64,000 nucleotides of DNA. It comes from Gymnothorax reevesii (Eukaryota > Chordata > Actinopteri > Anguilliformes > Muraenidae). This document shows, one piece after another, positions 46,217 through 56,354 of the stretch (position 1 is its first letter; the number at the start of each line of letters is the position of its first letter). The notes beneath the pieces are model-generated. The model searched no databases, was not told the origin of the DNA, and was given only the letters and a program-made list of their open reading frames with translations. Both the position numbers and the translations under genes were made by a program. The DNA is taken from NCBI GenBank assembly GCA_029721435.1, contig CM056577.1, positions 116,248,219 through 116,312,218 of the forward strand, written 5' to 3'.

Positions 46217-46716
46217 TTTATGGAAGTATCCATTGTGCCATGAAGAATAAAACCCTCAAACATGTTATGCTTACTTCTCCATATTGTGAGGATTTTCAGG
46301 CAAAAACATTTCTAAACAGAACAAATTATACTGAGAAAATCAGGAAGCTTCAAATTGGGTTGCTGAACACAGGTGTTTTAAATTCTATCAAAATAATATC
46401 ATATATATCATACATATCAACCCCAATGGTTTGTCCATATTTAGTAAGCATTTTGAGTTTTGGAAATGAGAGAGTAAACTGGTTAAATGATGTGGAAATT
46501 CTCACCAATAACTTTTTTTTTAAATGCGAAAACCGAGCTTTATTTGAGCATGTACATTGTTTGTGCGTTGTATCACTAGAAAGTGAGTGTGAGAATGTTG
46601 TAGTATTTTGCTGCTGACCTGCTATCAGTGCTTCTGAAGTTCGAAGCTCTTTCTCCCGGTCGTGCTACCATTCCTATGCAAGTTAAGAACTTTTTCCAGC
46701 TGATGTGCCAAAGACG
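46217..46716. other. Unassigned; 125-aa open frame on + strand
   Basis: A frame at 46240-46617 is open for 125 codons but has low-complexity Ile/Tyr/Ser content, no domain and no splice context. I treat it as chance. Confidence 0.4.
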
Positions 46717-46945
46717 TATACCCATTGTGACAAGACTTGACTAGCTAATGTCCGTGATCCGAGAGATGTGATGAAACTGGCTACAAGTATCCACATTGTG
46801 ATATGACTCGACTCATGTCCGTGATTCGAGAGACGTGGCGGGAGCAGCTGTAGGTATCCACAGTGAGACATGACTCAACTAATGTCCTTGATTCAAGAGA
46901 CGTGACGAACCGGCTGTAAGTATCCATACTGTGACATGACTGGAC
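46717..46945 (+). repeat. Tandem repeat, about 68-bp unit, 3.3 copies
   Basis: Units start near 46717, 46788, 46855 and 46921 with 'tatccac.ttgtga.atgac' and contain 'gtccgtgattcgagagacgt'. Divergence is about 10-20% by eye. It is immediately followed by the 145-bp repeat array. Confidence 0.8.
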
Positions 46946-46963
46946 ATACTGTGACACGTCTGT

Positions 46964-47346
46964 GTGATCGCTGAAGTCGTTTTGGAGTTATTGCGCGGAA
47001 TGTGATTTCAAGATGGCGGCTGTGGCGGCCATATTGGATATCAGAGTGCGACCAAAATTGATAGGCTTCTGTAGTTCCACACCCCTAACATGCACACCGA
47101 AAACGAAAGTGATCGGTGAAGTTGTTTTGGAGTTCTTGTGTGGAATGTGCTTTCAAGATGGCAATTGTGGCGTCCATATTGGATATCGGAGGGCGACGAA
47201 AATTGATAGGCTTCTGTAGTTTCACATCTCCAACATGCACTCCAAAAACGAAAGTGATCGGTGAAGTTGTTTTGGAGTTATTGCGTGGAATACGAAATTG
47301 TTGACAGACAGACGGACGTGACAATGCCCCTAACCCTTTCGGGTTG
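46964..47346 (+). repeat. Tandem repeat (about 145-bp unit) ending in a hairpin
   Basis: Units start near 46964, 47110 and 47252 with 'gtgatcggtgaagttgtttt' and contain 'aagatggc', 'ccatattggatatc' and 'attgataggcttctgtagtt'. The third is partial and runs into gacagacagacggacg, then the hairpin CCCC-t-AACCC / GGGTT-ga-GGGG (47317-47341) and TAA plus a poly-A run. This is the clearest member of the hairpin-tailed class. Confidence 0.8.
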
Positions 47347-48726
47347 AGGGGTAAAAAAAAAAAAAAGGTGCTATAGCACTACTTACAGTCTCTGTGCACG
47401 CCTCTGATGCCAACTAATACGGACTGCCCGTAAATTATTAGGATTTCCCTCCAATTACGCAGATCATGGATTTAGAGAGATAAAGTTATATGGATTTTTA
47501 ATCCCAGGCACAAAGCAAATCGGTCGCGAGGCGTAGCTGGTATTGGAATCATACGTTGTCTTTTCACATTAACACAATAACATAGGGACTGTTTTTGATT
47601 CAACCTTAAGACATTGCATCTAGCTGGGATAAAAATGAGACTAAGTTCGAAGATGAGTACGATAGGTGTGACAGATAATGTTTAGCATCATTATATATGT
47701 TTTAATCCAGCCCTGCTGTTATCGCAGCTGGTTCAATTCCAGATGGTCTCCAGTTAGAAAAACTCATTATTATTGAAAGTTATTCATTATTGGAAGCTAA
47801 CAACAATGAAAGAGCACATGAACACACACCACGGTAAACAAACAGCAACCAGATGCTTCTTCTCGTGACGCAACACAATTTTCTGTTGGCCATAGCGGAC
47901 CACATTTCGGAGCTTCTTATCATAAATACGGCAAGCTTCACTGCATTGGCTATTACTATACCTCAGCCTTCTGCCTCATGATATCCATAGCCTATTCTTC
48001 TCATTGCAATCGTATAAGAGATAAGCGATTTTGGTCAAAATTTCCACAAATTGGAGCGCAAAGCAGCCCCCACATGCTCGTGTATAATATTGGCATGACC
48101 GATATCATTGTCCTGGATGAGGCTCTGAGGTTTTTCTTTGTCGGACTTGAATAGAAAGCTTATTAAGCATTGAAAATATTTAAATTCACACTCCATTTAT
48201 AATTTCATGCATGAAAAACAAAAAGGTAAAAAACACCTTTTAAAAACCTTACTGATTTTCAAAGGTTTTCACTGATATTAACTGATGGTAATTCAGGTGC
48301 AATCTGAAAGAAGTTGACATTTATGGTTACATGAAGGAAAGTTGACATTAATGTCCCTTTTTTATCTGAACAACCTTTGAACTCAGCATGGCACTATTTC
48401 ACTTCAAATGCCGGCTTGTAGTCTAAAAATGCCATGGAATCCGTCGCAGTCAACATCTTTTAAACCCTGCTTATGCTAGACATCAACTGCAGCAACTAAC
48501 TAGGCCAGCTAGCTACATTTTTGCTGCTCGCTAGCCTTTGTCACCAAGGCTTTAGTGCATTGCTGAAGAGGCCAATATATAATTAAGTCTATTCGCCTCT
48601 TCGGCGATACACTCCAGCCTTGATGGCACATGTCAGCGAGCGGCAAAAACGTATCCAGTTAGCAAGCCAAGTTCATTCCTGCAGTTACTGCTTAGCATAT
48701 AAGCTGATTTTTAAAGAGACGTCAAC
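47347..48726. other. Intron 4 sequence, nothing recognised
   Basis: A-run at 47351-47366, otherwise unremarkable. Confidence 0.45.
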
Positions 48727-49017
48727 CGTGATAGGGTTGGACCATGGGCCTAAGGAGAAATTTAGGACCCAAAGGCCTGGCTGGAAACTGGAGAAGTTGA
48801 TAACTTAAATAAAACCAAACACAATGTTAAAACAGGGGTGCAGCACCACATTAACAAAGGGTATATATTCAAAAATGCAGTGACCACGAGCACTGGCAAC
48901 TGCCAACCCTATATACCTTGATAATCACCTCCACCTTAACGAGCAACAGATGCACCTCGTTAAGGTGGAGGTGATAGCAAGTCGCAGGGGAGGGACAGCA
49001 GGGCGAAAACCCTTACA
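48727..49017 (-). repeat. 3' LTR of the short element
   Basis: Begins (minus strand) TGTAAGGGTTTTCGCC. It contains a perfect 18-bp inverted repeat at 48926-48973 just before the TATA-like TATATAGGG, then ggaccatgggcc equivalents. About 35 bp of the terminal region are deleted relative to the other copies. Confidence 0.78.
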
Positions 49018-49472
49018 GTACCCTCCCCCAAGGCACAACTCCTGGCATGCCGAAAACCAGGAACGGAATACTGCATTCAACCAGGTTGGACCGTACCACT
49101 ACACTCTGCCAGACCGGACCACTGAACTCCAACAAACGGGTCCACTGCTTGCCGTCGGATAGGACCACTGCTCCCCACTGGCCCCTGGAACGGACCACTG
49201 CTCCCCAGCGGCCCCTGGGCTGGACCGCAGCTTACCGCCAGTCCTATGGGCTGGACTGCAGCTCTCAGCTGGCCCACGGGCAGGACCACATCCGCCCCAG
49301 CAGCTCTCAGCCGATCCCACTGGCTGAACTACATCAGCCCCCTGGACCAAACAGCTGCCCTCCCGGCTGGACCGGTCGGTCCCATGGACCGGAACGCTGC
49401 CTCCGGCAGCCCCACGGACTGGCCTGCTGCCCTCTCCCAGCCTGGCTGGGTCCAAGATTGGTCACTGCATTC
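49018..49472 (-). other. Internal region with Pro/Gly/Ser-rich open frame
   Basis: GC-rich sequence is built of diverged repeats of a 'ctggaccactgctcccc.ctggcccctgg' type. On the minus strand a 118-codon frame (49455-49099) starts MDPARLGEGSRPVRGAAGGS. A start close to the 5' LTR and an MDP N-terminus recall gypsy gag starts, but no gag domain or knuckle is present. It may be the surviving 5' tip of gag or simply leader sequence. Confidence 0.45.
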
Positions 49473-49804
49473 TGTCATAGATTCGCTCCGCCGAATACAA
49501 ATATCAATCTGGTGGGAGCTAGGACCATGGGCCTAAGGAGAAATTCAGGACCCAAACACCAGGCTGGAAACAATTGGAGAATTTAATAACTTAAATAAAA
49601 CCAAACACAAACTTAAAACAGGGGAGCAGCACCACATTAACACAGGGTATAAAATCAAAAAATGCTCTGACCATGAGCACTGGCAACTGCCAGCCCTATA
49701 TACCTTGATAATCACCTCCACTTTAACAAGCAACAGATGCAGCTTGTTAAAGTGGAGGTGAGAGCAAGCCACAGGGGAGCGACTGCAGGAAGGAAACCCT
49801 TACA
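49473..49804 (-). repeat. 5' LTR of the short element
   Basis: A 332-bp LTR, TG...CA. It has a perfect 19-bp inverted repeat with a 10-bp loop (49713-49760), TATATAGGG right after it and an ATTAAA-type signal further on. It has the same structure as the solo LTR at 54971-55320. Confidence 0.82.
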
Positions 49805-49900
49805 CAGCCATGCTGTGAGTCCAAGCCAAAACCAGCAATAGCCGCTCTCCTCTTATTTGTCAGCATAGATCCCGCCCATTTCATCCAATTCATTCTGAAA

Positions 49901-50028
49901 GCAAAGAGAACTGTTTCGTAACCAAAAGGTTTTAACTCGTAAGCAAAGAGAACTGTTTTTTAAACCAAAACTTTTGAACTGGTAAGCAAAGAGGACTGAT
50001 TCGTAACCAAAACTTTTTGTGACGCAAA
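49901..50028 (+). repeat. Tandem repeat, 42-43-bp unit, three copies
   Basis: Units at 49901, 49943 and 49986 each start gcaaagag(a/g)actg and contain cgtaaccaaaa or a variant. Short local array, no function evident. Confidence 0.8.
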
Positions 50029-50470
50029 AAAAAAGTCTGCTTCAAAAGCAAAATTCTCAGGTCTGTAACCAAATCCACTTAAACTGTAACCGATCATTTG
50101 CTCGTTTTAACTTACAAATTTGAAATTTGGTTTAAAAACAGTTTATTTGCTTGCATGATAAAGACAAAAATACCTTCATAGTTGTCCGGCAGTGCAATCA
50201 GTGTAAATTAAGCCACTGATTTCATTGCTTGCTTTTTTATTGACGCCTTTATTGATTTCTTGTTGTATTTATTTACTATTTTATAGGATGTAATGTATGC
50301 TTTTTAATGTTTGGATGGCTAAATACAACGGCAAAAATGAGAATAAAACAATCTGCATTTTCATTGGATAACTTGACGACGATAACTTGAAAAGTTCCAT
50401 TTAAACCAATAAAGGTATACTCGAATCATCTATTGATGGGCCCTACATTAGAGGCTAGGGTTTAAGGAAA
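50029..50470. other. Intron 4 sequence, nothing recognised
   Basis: No motif or repeat border supported. Confidence 0.4.
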
Positions 50471-50800
50471 GTGTTATGGCCGGTAGTACACGGAGGCCAA
50501 GCGCAACGACAGAGAGAAAGAGAGTTGCACGAACACAGTACAAACAAAGAATAATATAGGCCAAACACAAGTACTCGCACTTCCAAAGGACATATAATAT
50601 TTCGAACCACGGAAGCAAAGCAAGATAGAAAAAGGGAGAAGACACTCCAACAATAAGAAGATATAAAGTCATCCAAAACCTGTCTAAAGATATCTTCAGC
50701 TATAGTGCGAAGCTAGACATAGACACTCTAGCGAAGGAGGCATGCTGGACATCCTGCTTATATAGACTCTAGGAAAGCGCCGCCCCAGCTCAATTGACCA
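50471..50800 (-). repeat. Probable 3' LTR of the gypsy relic
   Basis: The minus strand carries tctatataagcagg (TATA box) near 50760 and ends GGCCATAACA at 50471, a typical LTR terminus ending in CA. The LTR start is not clear, so the right border is approximate. Confidence 0.4.
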
Positions 50801-51195
50801 GCTGGGTAAAGAATTTGAGGGCTCAGGAATTCAATGACTACTGGGGACGAGAGCCGCAAAGTAAGGTCCAAACAAAACGCACATCTCAAAAACCACGACA
50901 GGAGCCTGGAGACATGAAAAGAGGGGTGGATCCGTAAGGATCTAACGAGCTTCAACCGGACTGTGACCGGATTGATCCTTCGCACAATCTTAAAAGGACC
51001 AATAAAGCAGGGAGCCAATTTTCGTGACTCCACTCTCAAGGGCAGTGGAAAGCCAGACCCTTTGGCTAACCCAATAGAAGGCGCTATTCTGCCCCATCTT
51101 ATCTGCGGCAGTCTTTTTTTCCGTCCAGAGCACAACAAGGAGGAACGGATCCTGCCCCAAACTGACCGACAACACCAAATAAAGTAATTAACCAA
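50758..51195 (-). pseudogene. Gypsy integrase C-terminal region
   Basis: Contains [20 protein letters not shown] and [13 protein letters not shown]. This is the GPF/Y-like module of gypsy integrases, with 'KLAPRFIGPF.I...INP..V.L.LP..LRIHP.FHVS.L'. A chromodomain would normally follow but is not recognisable. Confidence 0.75.
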
Positions 51196-51346
51196 AGGAA
51201 CCTCTGAATCCCTATCAGTCTCAGGAAACAGTGGAGGCTGATAATCTTACTGGGTCTCAAATGGGGAAAGACCTGTGGAAGAGTTATCCCGTGAATTGTG
51301 GGAGTATTCGGCCCATGCTAAAAATCGACTCCACAAAGATGGGTTG

Positions 51347-51754
51347 TCAGCCGCCAAACATGGTAGAGTATTCTCCAAAGGAAAGGCTCACGGTGGTCCC
51401 AAACAGGTTGCAAAACGAACCCCAGAATTTGGCCGTACATTGAGGGCCCCGGTCAGAAACCACATCTTGAGGGATGCCATGCAGCCGAAAAACATTATCC
51501 ACAACAAGAGGGGCAGTCTGCTGCGCCCAAGACAGCTTGGGCAGCGCGATAAAGTTGGCGGACTTAGAAAAACAGTCAACCATGACCAGGATAACCATGT
51601 TACCTTCAGAAGCAGGGAGCCCCAAAACAAAATCAAGAGCGATATGGCTCCACGGGCGCTCCACGGGAAACAGCCGCAGCAGACCAGAGTGGGGGAGGTG
51701 AGAAGTCTTGTTCCTAGCACAAATACAGCATGTCGTAACTACCCTCTCCATCAT
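51347..51754 (-). pseudogene. Gypsy integrase core fragment
   Basis: Has CCICARNKTSHLPHSGLLRL (end of the zinc-binding region), RPWSHIALDFVLGLP (first catalytic Asp), MVDCFSKSANFIALP and DVVSDRGPQ (second Asp). The third acidic residue falls in decayed sequence near 51347. In a live element it inserts the cDNA into the genome. Confidence 0.85.
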
Positions 51755-51899
51755 GCTAAGCCATCAAAAATGTCGGCTAAGAACAGCTTAGTTCGATGAA
51801 CCCTCGGGTAACCAACCAGAGCGCCCCCACTGGAGAACTTGAGATCGCACTGCTAAAGGAAAAATCAACAGCCAGGCGGCTCCCGACCGGGATTATTTT

Positions 51900-52570
51900 T
51901 TAATGTCTCCGCACAACAGACTCGACGTCCCATTGAAAGGGAGCCATAATCTGAGCTGCCGGGATTAAAGAGCTCAGGAATAGGGTCACAACCGAAGCGG
52001 TCGTCAATCCGCTGCAGGCGTCAGGCTTGATGTTTTTAGACCCTGGGCGATAGGTTAAAGTTAAAGCGATTAAAACGACCACCGTGCCTACCGAGAATTA
52101 CATCGTTTAGTCTGTTGAATGTATTGGAGATTTTTATGATCCGTCCAAACCACAAACAGCTGTTCAGCCCCCTCCAACCAATGGCGCCACTCTTCTAATG
52201 CTAACTTGACAGCCAACAACTCTCGGTCATTAATGCTGTAATTCCGTTCGGCCGCCAACAACGACCAAGTGAAGTAGGCTCGTGGGTGCAACTTATTGTC
52301 CCGAAGGGGGCGCTGGAGCAAATTGGCACCTACCCCGAAATCCGACGCATCCATCTCCACACCAAATGGGAGGGAAAGGTCGGGCAAAATGAGAATTGGT
52401 TCTGAGCTAAAGTGCTTCTTTAACCCCTGAAAAGCAGCCTCAGCTGCTGGAGACCAAACAAACGACGAGGAGGTATTCTTCTTAGTGAGCATGATAATAG
52501 GGGCAGGTACCATGGTAAAATTATGGATAAACCTCCAATAAAAATTTGCAAACCCCAAAAACTGTTGCAC
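51900..52570 (-). pseudogene. Gypsy RT end and RNase H fragment
   Basis: Begins QQFLGFANFYWRFIHNF (connection after the reverse transcriptase), then FGVEMDASDFGVGANLLQRP (first RNase H Asp), YSINDRELLAVKLALEEWRH and VWTDHKNLQYI. A stop at 52088 is followed in another frame by LTYRPGSKNIKPDA. Thus it covers RNase H completely but in two pieces. Confidence 0.85.
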
Positions 52571-52640
52571 CTCCTAAACGTTTTGAGGGGCAGGCCAATC
52601 CCTGACCTCTGACACTTTGTCAGGATCCATGCGGACTGAC

Positions 52641-54970
52641 CCTTACAGAATAATGAAGCCAAGAAACAAAACTGTCTTGGCATGAAAAACATTGACAAAA
52701 ACTTGGCTTGAGGAAAGAAATTTTGGGAACAGATTTTCTTAAGTTTTTGCTTTCTTATGGTGAGCATTATTTGGTCATTATTTGTAAACATCTTCATATC
52801 AGCAGTGCTCTCCTTCATGATGATCCACTTTGAAAATTTTATTAAGGCTATGGTTTGGCCTCAGACCGCGATAACTCTGGTATCTTTGGACAGTGAACAA
52901 TAACAAACTCCAAATGCAATGACAAACCTAGAATCAAGCTAAGATGCTGAAAGTTCTCTCATACCTGCAGTAATGCATGTAATGCTAAGCATATCCAAAG
53001 CCATAAATGCCCCACACAATATTATTAATCATTTGCCCTAAGCTTAAAAATGTTTTTCGGGTTAAAAACACAAATTCGTGATTAGAATTTGCATAACTGA
53101 AACAAGCTAAATCCTGATTGTTGCTGATGATTCAAAGTAATTGAGGTCTTAGAAAAAACTATTTTTTTTAATTTTAAAAACTAATTTTTGTGGACAAAAT
53201 GCACCAGTGTGCCACCATCATGTTTACATGGTTAAAAAAAAAAATCAGAGATTGAGCACTTTAAGCATAAGTGCATTGTTTTATTTCAACTACATGGTGA
53301 GGATTTTTGGCATAACCAGATAGGAAAAAGCATTAATTTAATGTTGGATTTTGGTCAGATTGGTTATTTTTTGTTGAGGTAGAAAAATCTATGTTTACTC
53401 AATGTTTAATTACAGTTACCATTTGAACATTTGAAAAACTGTTGTTGAATCAATGTAGTATAGATGATGATTTTTCAATGTTGAAATGCCCTAAATTTTT
53501 ATGAGCGATTTTACAAAACTACTGGACCGCGCCATTTTTACCACAGCAGCGAATATTCACCCTTGATACGCTTGGGGCGCCCCTAATCGTGATGTCAGTG
53601 CGGCTGCCAGCTGCATGAAAGTCCACTGTCCTGCAGTCCTGCATTGTGATTGTTGAATGACCGAGATATCCCCGCTTCCACCATGGGGCAGGCAGACAAG
53701 CTTGATTATTACCTTTTTCTATCCGACAAAACTTTAATTCAGAGGTAAACTAACATCAGAGGCCATTTGAAATGCTTCCGAAAAGAAAAGTGTGATTTGA
53801 AGTCTGCCAATTACCAGCGAGGATGGACATCTGCCGTCACCTTGGCATAATTAGCTCACTTTAAATCAATTCCTGTGTACTTTGCCTTACTTGTAATCAA
53901 GCCATTTATTCAGCCAACTGACCAATCAAAACCAAAATCGAGCCAATAATGATTTAGAAGAGATAAAGAGCAGCTGAAAAACTGAACCAGGCTACCGTGA
54001 TAGATAGAAATAATGTCAGTAATCTGAATAAATAGCAGACCTCTGAATTCCACTTCTCGTCGGAAAACTTTAAAGTATTATTAAAAAAGATTTCTTAAAA
54101 ATAAAATCATGTTAAGATAGCCCTGGTTTTTAAGCCTCTAAAAAAATACGGGAAGTAGAAAACATTGAGTGAAGCACATAAAATGTGAATGTGAGAGAGA
54201 AACTATTTTCGCATTGCAAACATTGGACAAATGCACAGAAGACTGGGCAAGCACATTCAGGCAAATCTCTGCCGGAAATTTTAAACATTTTTTATTTAGA
54301 TTGCACACAACGGCCAAATGTAATAATCAAGCAAACACATTCAGGAAAATTGCGTGCTGAACAAAGCAAAGTAAAGGTCTTCAAAATCATCCTCCTCTAT
54401 TTGACAATTGCTTTCACCCCCTTCCCATTTACTTTGCTGAATTTGCAACCAAACATCTGATTCGCTCAATGAACAATTTTAAATTGGTTGGTGGTCTAAT
54501 TTATTTAGATATCCATTTTTTCAGACATTTTGACATCTCATGCATCATGCACATGAATGCATGTGGCAGCTGCAGTGACGTTATAATCTCGCAACTTCTC
54601 ATGCCAAGTGTGGTGTTAATGGCGGCCTCCTGGAAACAGCAATTCCGACTAATTAGTGGTCATTTAAAAGAATAGGGGTATGTATCGACAAAAAAAAATC
54701 TACCGTGGGTATTATGTTGGAGTTAATTAGCCTATTGCAAGATTTAGTTAAAACGTGTAGTTCTGTATAGTCCTCCTTTAAAAGATCAAAAGAAAAGGTG
54801 TGTGTTAAAATGAAGAAAAGAAGTACAAAAGTATAATTTCTTTTAAATCTTTAATAAATAACTAAATAAACAATGGTCTGTTTTATTGTTTTTTGTTAAT
54901 AGAGCATGCAGCAAAGCAGTTGTTCACAACCTCGGTTTCTTTAAAAAAAAAAAAATGGAAATAGCCAACC
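52641..54970. other. Intron 4 sequence, no supported gene
   Basis: One exon-like stretch was noticed at about 53682-53743: ATG in the context tccaccATGG, 20 codons, then AGgtaaac. It ends in phase 2, does not fit exon 5, and I do not call it. Otherwise AT-rich unique-looking sequence. Confidence 0.4.
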
Positions 54971-55320
54971 TGTAAGGGTTTTTGCCTTGCAGCCCCTGCC
55001 CTGTGGCTTTCTCTCACCTCCACCTTAAAGAGCTCCACCTGTTGCTCGTTAAGATGGAGGTGATTATATGAAGTATATACGGCTGGCAGTCGCCAGGTCA
55101 CATCGGCAATGCATTTTGGTTTTATCCTTGATGCATGTGATTTTAACCCTGATGACATGTTGATCCTGCTCCCTGTTTTTTATCTCTGTATGGTTTTTTA
55201 CTATTTATTAAATCTCCAGCTTGTACCAGCCAGGCATTTGCATCCTGCATTCTTGTAGGCCCATGGTCCTAGCTTCTGCCAGACTGCAGCTTATATCTGA
55301 CGGGGGCTGAAACCATGACA
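54971..55320 (+). mobile_element. Solo LTR of the short LTR family
   Basis: A 350-bp TG...CA segment (TGTAAGGG to CATGACA), flanked by CAACC and CAATC (4 of 5). It shares the hairpin (55015-55062, with two mismatches), ggcccatggtcctagct and the general layout with 49473-49804, but in the opposite orientation. Confidence 0.8.
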
Positions 55321-56272
55321 CAATCTACAAGCTCACAACACATTTTTGAATATTCACCAATTAAATAATTATAATCAAGTATAGGGTCCCCCAAAATATG
55401 TCCTTGTAAAGTGGGGTCATTGTAAAAGGGTTGAGTACCACTGCAGTATAGCATGCTTAATGGACCATTTCAGCATTTTAACCTTCATCTGTATCTTTTT
55501 AATATGCCTCATTTAAATAATAATCATTTTACTCTATTTGGTGTTTTAAAGTTCTGTGGGGGTTGCTCCAAACTTGTCTATTAGTGACATCACTGCCATT
55601 CAGGCATATAACACTAACTAGTAAATTACTTTGGCATGCTCGTTGTTGAACTATACCATAAATAGAGTCATAAAGTGAGTATTTTTTTAATGAGGCATAT
55701 TAAAAACATGCAGAGGAGGGTTGAAATGGCCCTTTAATGATAGCATTGTTTCAATGTATAATGCAATGCACATATAAATATATATATAGTTGAATCCATG
55801 TTGAAGCAATTCTACATTCTTTCAATGTTAATCATATCATAGTTGAATCAATGTTGATTCATTGTCAGAATTGATTGGAGATTCAACGTTATTTCCATGT
55901 TGATCATAGCGAGCAGTTTTTTTTCAATATCAATGTTGATTGCAGTCTTCAGCCTGACAATATCACAATGTTGCTTCAATCACTTTTTTGCTATCTGGGT
56001 ATTGTTCCTAAAAATATGCTCTTTGAAGTGTTGGTTTGACTCATTCAATTTTTTATGTTGCTGCTTTCCAATGAAGATCAATGGCTAAAGCCTTAAAATC
56101 CACTAAATTAACCAGACGAGTGCTTAATTTAGAAGCTTATGCCCAACCAAAGTGTAAAAATCAATGTATGAAATGCAGACAAACTTGCTAGTTTTCGTAT
56201 TGTTCATAATTACATGAGGAATGTTTGCATCAATGAATTCATCTTTTTTTATTGTTCCCTCCATTTTTACAG
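55321..56272. other. End of intron 4, nothing recognised
   Basis: AT-rich sequence with a repeated 'ttgaatcaatgttgattcaat' flavour near 55790-55960; ends in the strong polypyrimidine tract of exon 5. Confidence 0.45.
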
Positions 56273-56354
56273 ACTGTTGCGCTGAAAATGTCCAGCCCGT
56301 CCAGTCAGAAATGGCACTGATGATCACAGGAACCCCAAAACCCAATCCGGTTCG
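56273..56354 (+). CDS. Exon 5: first part of galectin CRD
   Basis: The acceptor tract (attgttccctccatttttacag) and donor (ttcg|gtgagt) are both strong. After a 2-nt remainder (phase 1 start) it reads CCAENVQPVQSEMALMITGT then PKPNPV, and ends with CG, which joins exon 6 to give Arg. 'ITGTPKPNPV-RF' fits the galectin start '..G..l.i.G.....a.RF.iN'. The matching exon of galectin-1 is, as I recall, 80 nt starting at a codon border. Here it is 82 nt, the same plus the two bases needed to continue from a phase-1 exon. The Cys-Cys pair at 111-112 lies between stalk and CRD. Confidence 0.78.

Larger units (their letters stand above)
48727..49804 (-). mobile_element. Short non-autonomous LTR retrotransposon
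   Basis: Two related LTRs in the same orientation enclose only about 455 bp. Read on the minus strand, the 5' LTR is 49473-49804 and the 3' LTR is 48727-49017. LTRs begin TGTAAGGG and the 5' copy ends CTATGACA. A purine-rich tract (gggggagggtac) precedes the 3' LTR, as a polypurine tract should. The 3' LTR lacks about 35 bp near its end. The element encodes no reverse transcriptase, so it needed a helper. Target duplication is unclear. Confidence 0.8.
50471..52640 (-). mobile_element. Chromovirus-like Ty3/gypsy relic
   Basis: On the minus strand, in order: end of reverse transcriptase, RNase H, integrase, integrase C-terminal region and a probable 3' LTR. The reverse transcriptase core, protease and gag are absent, so it is truncated at about 52640. 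Many shifts and stops. Confidence 0.85.

Noticed and set aside
46240..46617. 125-codon + strand frame as a small gene
   Set aside because: No motif, low-complexity Ile/Ser/Tyr stretch, no splice or start context worth noting.
49047..49586. 179-codon + strand frame rich in Pro, Ser and Thr
   Set aside because: It is the antisense of the GC-rich interior and LTR of the short LTR element; no domain and wrong strand for that element.
40338..56272. C-type lectin domain exons that would fit the type II receptor exons
   Set aside because: I looked for the usual WIGL, W.W.DG and C-terminal Cys patterns on the + strand and found none in this intron. This is a visual check only; short exons could be missed.
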